Positions 1-12,849 of a stretch of 64,000 nt of DNA are shown in pieces. Position 1 is the first letter of the stretch, and each line of letters starts with the position of its first letter. Under the pieces are notes generated by a model. The model was not told where the DNA came from, made no database searches, and worked only from the letters and a program-made list of their open reading frames with translations. Source of the DNA: Liolophura sinensis. Taxonomy: Eukaryota; Mollusca; Polyplacophora; Chitonida; Chitonidae. The position numbers and the translations under genes were made by a program. The stretch covers positions 1-64,000 of the forward strand of contig NW_027018147.1 of assembly GCF_032854445.1 (NCBI RefSeq), given 5' to 3'.

Positions 1-247
1 CTTACTTCTAAGTCCAAGACAATCTCAATGTCTTTATCTACGTGTAGGAAGACCACACCATTCGTACATAAAAAACACAATGTACTAGATACAGTCTGCT
101 GTAAAAAGTACAACTGATCACTGAACCACATCTATAAGGTTCTAATAGATGCGGAATTGGGCCAGGCATCGGCAGCTGTTAAAAAATTGCATATTTCCCT
201 GGTTTCCATGGAGTAAGAGCCGTTGCTGGGCACTTGAATATGACATC

Positions 248-257
248 AATGATCATT
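248..257. other. Perfect 10-bp palindrome AATGATCATT (per-monomer motif)
   Basis: AATGATCATT is self-complementary and present in nearly all monomers. Loss variants are rare: AATTATCATT near 33320 and 46475, AAAGATCATT near 15699, AATAATCATT near 32393. It could be a protein-binding dyad or simply part of a recently homogenised sequence. Confidence 0.45.
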
Positions 258-368
258 CAATTGTGGTTACAGCCAAAAGTATTGGTCGGAGAGCAACGCG
301 GTTTGCACCATTCGATTTCTCGTCACAAAATACGTCGGATCTGCCTTATACCAGCAGCACTGGAACAG

Positions 369-402
369 TTTTTCCACTTTTGCATTTTTGCCTGGTCTTT
401 TT
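369..402. other. Phased T-tracts (per-monomer motif)
   Basis: Four T-runs of 4-5 bases lie at 369-373, 378-381, 385-389 and 398-402. Centre spacing is about 8.5, 7.5 and 13 bp. The tract is conserved in nearly every monomer. Runs of this kind near helical phase can bend DNA, as in other satellites, but curvature was not calculated here. Confidence 0.5.
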
Positions 403-492
403 GTTAATGGAAATCGGCTACACTGTACTATGTACAATCGCGACTGGTCATTACTATATTCAACTTTTGACTATAAGTTATGTGCCCTTCGG

Positions 493-528
493 TAGCCCAG
501 AAAACGTCAAATCTTTGGGCTAAGCCCA
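493..528. other. Alternative hairpins at the GGGCTAAGCCC palindrome (per-monomer motif)
   Basis: TAGCCCA (493-499) can pair with TGGGCTA (516-522), a 7-bp stem with a 16-nt loop. TGGGCT (516-521) can instead pair with AGCCCA (523-528), a tight palindrome. The middle arm is shared, so the two folds exclude each other. The motif recurs in most monomers. In sub-variants with GGTACCTCAGAAG the first arm is lost and only the palindrome remains; in monomers with GGGCTACGCCC or GGGCTCAGCCC the palindrome is weakened. What is visible is base complementarity; a role is not shown. Confidence 0.6.
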
Positions 529-1440
529 TTTAACTCATCCAGCAATTGTCTTACTTCTAAGTCCAAGACAATCTCAATGTCTTTATCTACGTGTAGAAAA
601 ACCACACCATTTGTACATAAAAAACACAAGGTACTAGATACAGTCTGCTATAAAAAGTACAACTGATCACTGACCTACATCAATAAGGTTCTAAAAGATG
701 CGGAATTGGCCCAGGCATCGGCAGCTGTTTAAAAAACTTGCAAATTTCCCTGGTTTCCATGGAGTAAGAGGCGTTGCTGGGCACGTGACTATGACATCAA
801 TGATCATTCAAATGTCGCTACAGCCAAAAGTATTGGTCGGAGAGCAACGCGGTTTGCACCATTCGATTTCTCGTCACAAATTACACCAGATTAGCCTTTT
901 ACCAGCATCACTGGAACAGTTTTTCCACTTTTGCATTTTTGCCTGGTCTTTTTGTTAATGGAAATCGGCTACACTGTACTATGTACCATCGCGACTGGTC
1001 ATTACTATATTCAACTTTTGACTACAAGTTATGTGCCCTCCGGTACCTCAGAAGACGTCAAATCTTTGGGCTAAGCCCATTTAACTCATCCAGCAATTGT
1101 CTTACTTCTAAGTCCAAGACAATCTCAATGTCTTTATCTACGTGTAGAAAAAGCACACCATTCGTACATAAAAAACACAATGTACTAGATACAGTCTGCT
1201 GTAAAAAGTACAACTGATCACTGAACCACATCTATAAGGTTCTAATAGATGCGGAATTGGGCCAGGCATCGGCAGCTGTTAAAAAATTGCATATTTCCCT
1301 GGTTTCCATGGAGTAAGAGCCGTTGCTGGGCACGTGACTATGACATCAATGATCATTCAATTGTGGCTACAGCCAAAAGTATTGGTAGGAGAGCAACGCG
1401 GTTTGCACCATTCGATTTCTCGTCACAAAATACGTCGGAT

Positions 1441-2005
1441 TAGCCTCTTACCAGCAGCACTGGAACAGTTTTTCCACTTTTGCATTTTGCCTGGTCTTTT
1501 TGTTAATTGAAATCGGCTACACTGTACTATGTACAATCGCGACTGGTAATTACTATATTCATTTTTTGACTTAAAGTTATGTGCCCTTCTGTAGCCCAGA
1601 AGACGTCAAATCTTTGGGCTACGCCCATTTAACTCACCCAGCAATTGTCTTACTTCTAAGTCCAAGACAATCTCAATGTCTTTATCTACGTGTAGAAAAA
1701 CCACACCATTCGTACATAAAAAACACCAAAAAACCACACCATTCGTACATAAAAAACACAAAGTACTAGATACAGTCTGCTGTAAAAAGTAAAAAACACT
1801 GACCCACATAAATAAGGTGCCAAAAGATGCGGAATTGGGCCAGGCATCGGCAGCTGTTTAAAAAATTGCAAATTTCCCTGGTTTCAATGGAGTAAGAGCC
1901 GTTGCTGGGCACGTGACTATGACATCAATGATCATTCAAATGTCGCTACAGCCAAAAGTATTGGTCGGAGAGCAACGCGGTTTGCACCATTCGATTTCTC
2001 GTGAC
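1441..2005. repeat. Block shared with 6420-6985 (33-bp duplication monomer)
   Basis: This segment and 6420-6985 share several private features: TTCATTTTTTGACTTAAAG, GGGCTACGCCC, a 33-bp tandem duplication, GTAAAAAACACTG and TTTCAATGGAG. They lie about 4,979 bp (nine monomers) apart. Downstream of about 2005 and 6985 the two diverge: here the text continues with ATACGTCGG, there with TTACGCCGG. The shared block marks the edge of an ancestral segmental duplication inside the array. Confidence 0.75.
1696..1759. repeat. 33-bp tandem duplication within a monomer
   Basis: The segment AAAAACCACACCATTCG followed by TACATAAAAAACAC occurs at 1696-1726 and again at 1729-1759, an offset of 33 bp. It lengthens this monomer to 578 bp. 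Confidence 0.9.
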
Positions 2006-3474
2006 AAAATACGTCGGATTAGCCTCTTACCAGCAGCACTGGAACAGTTTTTCCACTTTTGCATTTTTGCCTGGTCTTTTTGTTAATTGAAATCGGATAC
2101 ACTGTACTATGTACCATCGCGACTGGTCATTACTATATTCAACTTTTGACTATAAGTTATGTGCCCATCGGTACCTCAGAAGACGTCAAATCTTTGGGCT
2201 AAGCCCATTTAACTCATCCAGCATTTGTCTTACTTCTAAGTCCATGACAATCTCAATGTCTTTATCTACGTGTAGAAAAAGCACACCATTCGTACATAAA
2301 AAACACAATGTACTAGATACAGTCTGCTGTAAAAAGTACAACTGATCACTGAACCACATCTATAAGGTTCTAATAGATGCGGAATTGGGCCAGGCATCGG
2401 CAGCTGTTAAAAAATTGCATATTTCCCTGGTTTCCATGGAGTAAGAGCCGTTGCTGGGCACTTGACTATGACATCAATGATCATTCAATTGTGGCTTCAG
2501 CCAAAAGTATTGGTCGGAGAGCAACGCGGTTTGCACCATTCGATTTCTCGTGACAAAATACGTCGGATTAGCCTCTTACCAGCAGCACTGGAATAGTTTT
2601 TCCACTTTTGCATTTTTGCCTGGTCTTTTTGTTAATTGAAATCGGATACACTGTACTATGCACAATCGCGACTGGTCGTTACTATATTCAACTTTTGACT
2701 ATAAGTTATGTGCCCTTCTGTAGCCCAGAAGACGTCAAATTTTTGGGCTAAGCCCATTTAACTCATCCAGCATTTGTCTTACTTCTAAGTCCAAGACAAT
2801 CTCAATGTCTTTATCTACGTGTAGAAAAAGCACACCATTTGTACATAAAAAGACAATGTACTAGATACAGTCTGCTGTAAAAAGTACAATTGAACACTGA
2901 CCCACATCAATAAGGTGCTAAAAGATGCGGAATTGGGCCAGGCATCGGCAGCTGTTAAAAAAATGGCAAATTTCCCTGGTTTCCATGGAGTAAGAGCCGT
3001 TGCTAGGCACGTGATTTTGTCATCAATGATCATTCAATTGTCGCTACAGCCAAAAGTATTGGTCGGAGAGCAACGCGGTTTGCACCATTCGATTTCTCGT
3101 GACAAAATACGTCGGATTAGCGTCTTACCAGCAGCACTGGAACAGTTTTTCCACTTTTGCATTTTTGCCTGGTCTTTTTGTTAATTGAAATCGGCTACAC
3201 TGTACTATGTACAATCGCGACTGGTAATTACTATATTCAACTTTTGACTATAAGTTATGTGCCCTTCGGTAGCCCAGAAGACGTCAAATCTTTGGGCTAA
3301 GCCCATTTAACTCATCCAGCATTTGTCTTACTTCTAAGTCCAAGACAATCTCAATGTCTTTATCTACGTGTAGGAAGACCACACCATTCGTACATAAAAA
3401 ACACAATGTACTAGATACAGTCTGCTATAAAAAGTACAACTGATCATTGAACCACATCTATAAGGTTCTAATAG

Positions 3475-4023
3475 ATGCGGAATTGGGCCAGGCATCGGCA
3501 GCTGTTAAAAAATTGCATATTTCCCTGGTTTCCATGGAGTAAGAGCCGTTGCTGGGCACGTGACTATGACATCAATGATCATTCAATTGTCGCTACAGCC
3601 AAAAGTATTGGTCGGAGAGCAACGCGGTTTACACCATTCGATTTCTCGTCACAAATTACGCCGGATTAGCCTTTTACAAGCAGCACTGGAACAGTTTTTC
3701 CACTTTTGCATTTTTGCCTGGTCTTTTTGTTAATGGAAATCGGCTACACTGTACTATGTACCATCGCGACTGGTAATTACTATATTCAACTTTTGACTAT
3801 AAGTTATGTGCCCATCGGTACCTCAGAAGACGTCAAATCTTTGGGCTCAGCCCATTTAACTCATCCAGCATTTGTCTTACTTCTAAGTCCATGACAATCT
3901 CAATGTCTTTATCTACGTGTAGAAAAACCACACCATTCGTACATAAAAAACACAATGTACTAGATACAGTCTGCTGTAAAAAGTACAACTGATCACTGAA
4001 CCACATCTATAAGGTTCTAATAG
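3475..4023. repeat. Representative class A monomer
   Basis: Class A is the commonest type. Diagnostic features are TTCTAATAGATGCGG at the head, GGGCCAGG, a single-T junction GCTGTTAAAAAATTGCATA, and GACTATGACATC after the CACGTG or CACTTG site. Within class A there are sub-variants: TTACGCCGGATTAGC (as here) or ATACGTCGGATCAGC in the middle, and GGTACCTCAGAAG or GGTAGCCCAGAAG in the second half. The choice of GGATTAG or GGATCAG decides whether an in-frame stop is present, which explains the variable lengths of open frames in these monomers. No function can be assigned. Confidence 0.85.
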
Positions 4024-6419
4024 ATGCGGAATTGGGCCAGGCATCGGCAGCTGTTAAAAAATTGCATATTTCCCTGGTTTCCATGGAGTAAGAGCCGTTG
4101 CTGGGCACGTGACTATGACATCAATGATCATTCAATTGTGGCTACAGCCAAAAGTATTGGTCGGAGAGCAACGCGGTTTGCACCATTCGATTTCTCGTCA
4201 CAAAATACGTCGGATCAGCCTTTTACCAGCAGCACTGGAACAGTTTTTCCACTTTTGCATTTTTGCCTGGTCTTTTTGTTAATGGAAATCGGCTACACTG
4301 TACTATGTACCATCGCGACTGGTCATTACTATATTCAACTTTTGACTACAAGTTATGTGCCCTCCGGTACCTCAGAAGACGTCAAATCTTTGGGCTAAGC
4401 CCATTTAACTCACCCAGCAATTGTCTTACTTCTAAGTCCAAGACAATCTCAATGTCTTTATCTACGTGTAGAAAAACCACACCATTCGTACATAAAAAAA
4501 CACAATGTACTAGATACAGTCTGCTGTAAAAAGTACAACTGATCACTGAACCACATCTATAATGTTCTAATAGATGCGGAATTGGGCCAGGCATCGGCAG
4601 CTGTTAAAAAATTGCATATTTCCCTGGTTTCCATGGAGTAAGAGCCGTTGCTGGGCACGTGACTATGACATCAATGATCATTCAATTGTGGCTACAGCCA
4701 AAAGTATTGGTCGGAGAGCAACGCGGTTTGCACCATTCGATTTCTCGTCACAAAATACGTCGGATCAGCCTTTTACCAGCAGCACTGGAACAGTTTTTCC
4801 ACTTTTGCATTTTTGCCTGGTCTTTTTGTTAATTGAAATCGGATACACTATACACTGTACTATGCACAATCGCGACTGGTCGTTACTATATTCAACTTTT
4901 GACTATAAGTTATGTGCCCTTCTGTAGCCCAGAAGACGTCAAATTTTTGGGCTAAGCCCATTTAACTCATCCAGCATTTGTCTTACTTCTAAGTCCATGA
5001 CAATCTCAATGTCTTTATCTACGTGTAGAAAAAGCACACCATTTGTACATAAAAAGACAATGTACTAGATACAGTCTGCTGTAAAAAGTACAATTGAACA
5101 CTGACCCACATCAATAAGGTGCTAAAAGATGCGGAATTGGGCCAGGCATCGGCAGCTGTTTAAAAAATTGCAAATTTCCCTGGTTTCCATGGAGTAAGAG
5201 CCGTTGCTAGGCACGTGATTTTGTCATCAATGATCATTCAATTGTCGCTACAGCCAAAAGTATTGGTCGGAGAGCAACGCGGTTTGCACCATTCGATTTC
5301 TCGTGACAAAATACGTCGGATTAGCCTCTTACCAGCAGCACTGGAACAGTTTTTCCACTTTTGCATTTTTGCCTGGTCTTTTTGTTAATTGAAATCGGCT
5401 ACACTGTACTATGTACAATCGCGACTGGTAATTACTATATTCAACTTTTGACTATAAGTTATGTGCCCTTCTGTAGCCCAGAAGACGTCAAATCTTTGGG
5501 CTAAGCCCATTTAACTCATCCAGCAATTGTCTTACTTCTAAGTCCAAGACAATCTCAATGTCTTTATCTACGTGTAGGAAGACCACACCATTCGTACATA
5601 AAAAACACAATGTACTAGATACAGTCTGCTGTAAAAAGTACAACTGATCACTGAACCACATCTATAAGGTTCTAATAGATGCGGAATTGGGCCAGGCATC
5701 GGCAGCTGTTAAAAAATTGCATATTTCCCTGGTTTCCATGGAGTAAGAGCCGTTGCTGGGCACGTGACTATGACATCAATGATCATTCAATTGTCGCTAC
5801 AGCCAAAAGTATTGGTCGGAGAGCAACGCGGTTTGCACCATTCGATTTCTCGTCACAAATTACGCCGGATTAGCCTTTTACTAGCAGCACTGGAACAGTT
5901 TTTCCACTTTTGCATTTTTGCCTGGTGTTTTTGTTAATGGAAATCGGCTACACTGTACTATGTACCATCGCGACTGGTCATTACTATATTCAACTTTTGA
6001 CTATAAGTTATGTGCCCTTCGGTACCTCAGAAGACGTCAAATCTTTGGGCTAAGCGCATTTAACTCATCCAGCATTTGTCTTACTTCTAAGTCCATGACA
6101 ATGTCAATGTCTTTATCTACGTGTAGAAAAACACACCATTCGTACATAAAAACACAATGTACTAGATACAGTCTGCTGTAAAAAGTACAACTGATCACTG
6201 AACCACATCTATAATGTTCTAATAGATGCGGAATTGGGCCAGGCATCGGCAGCTGTTAAAAAATTGCATATTTCCCTGGTTTCCATGGAGTAAGAGCCGT
6301 TGCTGGGCACGTGACTATGACATCAATGATCATTCAAATTGTCGCTACAGCCAAAACTATTGGTCGGAGAGCAACGCGGTTTGCACCATTCGATTTCTCG
6401 TCACAAAATACGTCGGATT

Positions 6420-6985
6420 AGCCTCTTACCAGCAGCACTGGAACAGTTTTTCCACTTTTGCATTTTTGCCTGGTCTTTTTGTTAATTGAAATCGGCTACA
6501 CTGTACTATGTACAATCGCGACTGGTAATTACTATATTCATTTTTTGACTTAAAGTTATGTGCCCTTCTGTAGCCCAGAAGACGTCAAATCTTTGGGCTA
6601 CGCCCATTTAACTCACCCAGCAATTGTCTTACTTCTAAGTCCAAGACAATCTCAATGTCTTTATCTACGTGTAGAAAAACCACACCATTCGTACATAAAA
6701 AACACCAAAAAACCACACCATTCGTACATAAAAAACACAAAGTACTAGATACAGTCTGCTGTAAAAAGTAAAAAACACTGACCCACATAAATAAGGTGCC
6801 AAAAGATGCGGAATTGGGCCAGGCATCGGCAGCTGTTTAAAAAATTGCAAATTTCCCTGGTTTCAATGGAGTAAGAGCCGTTGCTGGGCACGTGACTATG
6901 ACATCAATGATCATTCAAATGTCGCTACAGCCAAAAGTATTGGTCGGAGAGCAACGCGGTTTGCACCATTCGATTTCTCGTGACA
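6420..6985. repeat. Block shared with 1441-2005
   Basis: Second copy of the block with the 33-bp duplication, nine monomers downstream of the first. It has a full TGCATTTTTGCC where the first copy has lost one T (TGCATTTTGCC). Confidence 0.75.
6675..6738. repeat. 33-bp tandem duplication, second occurrence
   Basis: This is the same duplication as at 1696-1759, with copies at 6675-6705 and 6708-6738. It lengthens its monomer to 580 bp. Identical breakpoints show common descent rather than two independent slippage events. Confidence 0.9.
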
Positions 6986-9900
6986 AATTACGCCGGATTA
7001 GCCTTTTACTAGCAGCACTGGAACAGTTTTTCCACTTTTGCATTTTTGCCTGGTCTTTTTGTTAATGGAAATCGGCTACACTGTACTATGTACCATCGCG
7101 ACTGGTCATTACTATATTCAACTTTTGACTATAAGTTATGTGCCCTTCGGTACCTCAGAAGACGTCAAATCTTTGGGCTAAGCCCATTTAACTCATCCAG
7201 CATTTGTCTTACTTCTAAGTCCATGACAATGTCAATGTCTTTATCTACGTGTAGAAAAACCACACCATTCGTACATAAAAAACACAATGTACTAGATACA
7301 GTCTGCTGTAAAAAGTACAACTGATCACTGAACCACATCTATAAGGTTCTAATAGATGCGGAATTGGGCCAGGCATCGGCAGCTGTTAAAAAATTGCATA
7401 TTCCCTGGTTTCCATGGAGTAAGAGCCGTTGCTGGCACGTGACTATGACATCAATGATCATTCAATTGTGGCTACAGCCAAAAGTATTGGTCGGAGAGCA
7501 ACGCGGTTTGCACCATTCGATTTCTCGTCACAAAATACGTCGGATCAGCCTTTTACCAGCAGCACTGGAACAGTTTTTCCACTTTTGCATTTTTGCCTGG
7601 TCTTTTTGTTAATGGAAATCGGCTACACTGTACTATGTACCATCGCGACTGGTCATTACTATATTCAACTTTTGACTACAAGTTATGTGCCCTCCGGTAC
7701 CTCAGAAGACGTCAAATCTTTGGGCTAAGCCCATTTAACTCACCCAGCAATTGTCTTACTTCTAAGTCCAAGACAATCTCAATGTCTTTATCTACGTGTA
7801 GAAAAACCACACCATTCGTACATAAAAAAAACACAATGTACTAGATACAGTCTGCTGTAAAAAGTACAACTGATCACTGAACCACATCTATAATGTTCTA
7901 ATAGATGCGGAATTGGGCCAGGCATCGGCAGCTGTTAAAAAATTGCATATTTCCCTGGTTTCCATGGAGTAAGAGCCGTTGCTGGGCACGTGACTATGAC
8001 ATCAATGATCATTCAATTGTGGCTACAGCCAAAAGTATTGGTCGGAGAGCAACGCGGTTTGCACCATTCGATTTCTCGTGACAAAATACGTCGGATCAGC
8101 CTTTTACCAGCAGCCACTGGAGCAGTTTTTCCACTTTTGCATTTTTGCCTGGTCTTTTTGTTAATTGAAATCGGATACACTGTACTATGCACAATCGCGA
8201 CTGGTCGTTACTATATTCAACTTTTGACTATAAGTTATGTGCCCTTCTGTAGCCCAGAAGACGTCAAATTTTGGGCTAAGCCCATTTAACTCATCCAGCA
8301 TTTGTCTTACTTCTAAGTCCATGACAATCTCAATGTCTTTATCTACGTGTAGAAAAAGCACACCATTTGTACATAAAAAGACAATGTACTAGATACAGTC
8401 TGCTGTAAAAAGTACAATTGAACACTGACCCACATCAATAAGGTGCTAAAAGATGCGGAATTGGGCCAGGCATCGGCAGCTGTTTAAAAAATGGCAAATT
8501 TCCCTGGTTTCCATGGAGTAAGAGCCGTTGCTAGGCACGTGATTTTGTCATCAATGATCATTCAATTGTCGCTACAGCCAAAAGTATTGGTCGGAGAGCA
8601 ACGCGGTTTGCACCATTCGATTTCTCGTGACAAAATACGTCGGATTAGCCTCTTACCAGCAGCACTGGAACAGTTTTTCCACTTTTGCATTTTTGCCTGG
8701 TGTTTTTGTTAATTGAAATCGGCTACACTGTACTATGTACAATCGCGACTGGTAATTACTATATTCAACTTTTGACTATAAGTTATGTGCCCTTCTGTAG
8801 CCCAGAAGACGTCAAATCTTTGGGCTAAGCCCATTTAACTCATCCAGCAATTGTCTTACTTCTAAGTCCAAGACAATCTCAATGTCTTTATCTACGTGTA
8901 GGAAGACCACACCATTCGTACATAAAAAACACAATGTACTAGATACAGTCTGCTGTAAAAAGTACAACTGATCACTGAACCACATCTATAAGGTTCTAAT
9001 AGATGCGCAATTGGGCCAGGCATCGGCAGCTGTTAAAAAATTGCATATTTCCCTGGTTTCCATGGAGTAAGAGCCGTTGCTGGGCACGTGACTATGACAT
9101 CAATGATCATTCAATTGTCGCTACAGCCAAAAGTATTGGTCGGAGAGCAACGCGGTTTGCACCATTCGATTTCTCGTCACAAATTACGCCGGATTAGCTT
9201 TTTACTAGCAGCACTGGAACAGTTTTTCCACTTTTGCATTTTTGCCTGGTCTTTTTGTTAATGGAAATCGGCTACACTGTACTATGTACCATCGCGACTG
9301 GTCATTACTATATTCAACTTTTGACTATAAGTTATGTGCCCTTCGGTACCTCAGAAGACGTCAAATCTTTGGGCTAAGCCCATTTAACTCATCCAGCATT
9401 TGTCTTACTTCTAAGTCCATGACAATGTCAATGTCTTTATCTACGTGTAGAAAAACCACACCATTCGTACATAAAAAACACAATGTACTAGATACAGTCT
9501 GCTGTAAAAAGTACAACTGATCACTGAACCACATCTATAAGGTTCTAATAGATGCGGAATTGGGCCAGGCATCGGCAGCTGTTAAAAAATTGCATATTTC
9601 CCTGGTTTCCATGGAGTAAGAGCCGTTGCTGGGCACGTGACTATGACATCAATGATCATTCAATTGTGGCTACAGCCAAAAGTATTGGTCGGAGAGCAAC
9701 GCGGTTTGCACCATTCGATTTCTCGTCACAAAATACGTCGAATCAGCCTTTTACCAGCAGCACTGGAACAGTTTTTCCACTTTTACATTTTCGCCTGGTC
9801 TTTTTGTTAATGGAAATCGGCTACACTGTACTATGTACAATCGCGACTGGTCATTACTATATTCAACTTTTGACTATAAGTTATGTGCCCTTCGGTAGCC

Positions 9901-12299
9901 CAGAAGACGTGAAATCTTTGGGCTAAGCCCATTTAACTCATCCAGCAATTGTCTTACTTCTAAGTCCAAGACAATCTCAATGTCTTTATCTACGTGTAGA
10001 AAAACCACACCATTCGTACATAAAAAACACAATGTACTAGATACAGTCTGCTGTAAAAAGTACAACTGATCACTGACCGACATCAATAAGGTTCTAAAAG
10101 ATGCGGAATTGGCCCAGGCATCGGCAGCTGTTTAAAAAACTTGCAAATTTCCCTGGTTTCCATGGAGTAAGAGGCGTTGCTGGGCACGTGACTATGACAT
10201 CAATGATCATTCAATTGTCGCTACAGCCAAAAGTATTGGTCGGAGAGCAACGCGGTTTGCACCATTCGATTTCTCGTGACAAAATACGTCGGATTAGCCT
10301 CTTAACAGCAGCACTGGAACAGTTTTTCCACTTTTGCATTTTTGCCTGGTCTTTTTGTTAATGGAAATCGGCTACACTGTACTATGTACCATCGCGACTG
10401 GTCATTACTATATTCAACTTTTGACTATAAGTTATGTGCCCTTCTGTAGCCCAGAAGACGTCAAATTTTTGGGCTAAGCCCATTTAACTCATCCAGCATT
10501 TGTCTTACTTCTAAGTCCATGACAATCTCAATGTCTTTATCTACGTGTAGGAAGACCACACCATTCGTACATAAAAAACACAATGTACTAGATGCAGTCT
10601 GCTGTAAAAAGTACAACTGATCACTGAACCACATCTATAAGGTTCTAATAGATGCGGAATTGGGCCAGGCATCGGCAGCTGTTAAAAAATTGCATATTTC
10701 CCTGGTTTCCATGGAGTAAGAGCCGTTGCTGGGCACGTGACTATGACATCAATGATCATTCAATTGTCGCTACAGCCAAAAGTATTGGTCGGAGAGCAAC
10801 GCGGTTTGCACCATTCGATTTCTCGTCACAAATTACGCCGGATTAGCCTTTTACTAGCAGCACTGGAACAGTTTTTTCCACTTTTGCATTTTTGCCTGGT
10901 CTTTTTGTTAATGGAAATCGGCTACACTGTACTATGTACCATCGCGACTGGTCATTACTATATTCAACTTTTGACAATAAGTTATGTGCCCTTCGGTACC
11001 TCAGAAGACGTCAAATCTTTGGGCTAAGCCCATTTAACTCATCCAGCATTTGTCTTACTTCTAAGTCCATGACAATGTCAATGTCTTTATCTACGTGTAG
11101 AAAAACCACACCATTCGTACATAAAAAACACAATGTACTAGATACAGTCTGCTGTAAAAAGTACAACTGATCACTGAACCACATCTATAAGGTTCTAATA
11201 GATGCGGAATTGGGCCAGGCATCGGCAGCTGTTAAAAAATTGCATATTTCCCTGGTTTCCATGGAGTAAGAGCCGTTGCTGGGCACGTGACTATGACATC
11301 AATGATCATTCAATTGTGGCTACAGCCAAAAGTATTGGTCGGAGAGCAACGCGGTTTGCACCATTCGATTTCTCGTCACAAAATACGTCGGATCAGCCTT
11401 TTACCAGCAGCACTGGAACAGTTTTTCCACTTTTGCATTTTTGCCTGGTCTTTTTGTTAATGGAAATCGGCTACACTGTACTATGTACCATCGCGACTGG
11501 TCATTACTATATTCAACTTTTGACTACAAGTTATGTGCCCTCCGGTACCTCAGAAGACGTCAAATCTTTGGGCTAAGCCCATTTAACTCACCCAGCAATT
11601 GTCTTACTTCTAAGTCCAAGACAATCTCAATGTCTTTATCTACGTGTAGAAAAACCACACCATTCGTACATAAAAAAACACAATGTACTAGATACAGTCT
11701 GCTGTAAAAAGTACAACTGATCACTGAACCACATCTATAATGTTCTAATAGATGCGGAATTGGGCCAGGCATCGGCAGCTGTTAAAAAATTGCATATTTC
11801 CCTGGTTTCCATGGAGTAAGAGCCGTTCCTGGGCACGTGACTATGACATCAATGATCATTCAATTGTGGCTACAGCCAAAAGTATTGGTCGGAGAGCAAC
11901 GCGGTTTGCACCATTCGATTTATCGTCACAAAATACGTCGGATCAGCCTTTTACCAGCAGCACTGGAACAGTTTTTCCACTTTTGCATTTTTGCCTGGTC
12001 TTTTTGTTAATTGAAATCGGATACACTGTACTATGCACAATCGCGACTGGTCGTTACTATATTCAACTTTTGACTATAAGTTATGTGCCCTTCTGTAGCC
12101 CAGAAGACGTCAAATTTTTGGGCTAAGCCCATTTAACTCATCCAGCATTTGTCTTACTTCTAAGTCCATGACAATCTCAATGTCTTTATCTACGTGTAGA
12201 AAAAGCACACCATTTGTACATAAAAAGACAATGTACTAGATACAGTCTGCTGTAAAAAGTACAATTGAACACTGACCCACATCAATAAGGTGCTAAAAG

Positions 12300-12849
12300 A
12301 TGCGGAATTGGGCCAGGCATCGGCAGCTGTTTAAAAAATGGCAAATTTCCCTGGTTTCCATGGAGTAAGAGCCGTTGCTAGGCACGTGATTTTGTCATCA
12401 ATGATCATTCAATTGTCGCTACAGCCAAAAGTATTGGTCGGAGAGCAACGCGGTTTGCACCATTCGATTTCTCGTGACAAAATACGTCGGATTAGCCTCT
12501 TACCAGCAGCACTGGAACAGTTTTTCCACTTTTGCATTTTTGCCTGGTCTTTTTGTTAATTGAAATCGGCTACACTGTACTATGTACAATCGCGACTGGT
12601 AATTACTATATTCAACTTTTGACTATAAGTTATGTGCCCTTCTGTAGCCCAGAAGACGTCAAATCTTTGGGCTAAGCCCATTTAACTCATCCAGCAATTG
12701 TCTTACTTCTAAGTCCAAGACAATCTCAATGTCTTTATCTACGTGTAGGAAGACCACACCATTCGTACATAAAAAACACAATGTACTAGATACAGTCTGC
12801 TGTAAAAAGTACAACTGATCACTGAACCACATCTATAAGGTTCTAATAG
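12300..12849. repeat. Representative class B monomer
   Basis: Class B is recognised by GTGCTAAAAGATGCGG at the head, TTTAAAAAATGGCAAA, the change of GGGCACGTGACTATG to AGGCACGTGATTTTG, and ACCCACATCAATAAGG just upstream. The last part of the preceding monomer usually reads CATAAAAAGACAATG rather than CATAAAAAACACAATG. Class B monomers are usually flanked by class A and form the second half of the 1,099-bp dimer at 24.6-30.6 kb. Confidence 0.85.

Noticed and set aside
300-345. CENP-B box-like site near CATTCGATTTCTCG
   Set aside because: Only the TTCG start fits; the conserved A and CGGG of the 17-bp consensus are not at the required spacing.
500-512. CRE-type regulatory site at GACGTC
   Set aside because: The context AGACGTCAA is a half match to TGACGTCA, and a six-base palindrome recurring in a satellite is not evidence for regulation.
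149-523. Recurrent 124-codon frame starting at ATGCGG in many class A monomers
   Set aside because: Its presence depends on one base (GGATCAG against GGATTAG), and it overlaps another equally open frame starting near the T-tract. Recurrence comes from tandem duplication, not from selection for coding.
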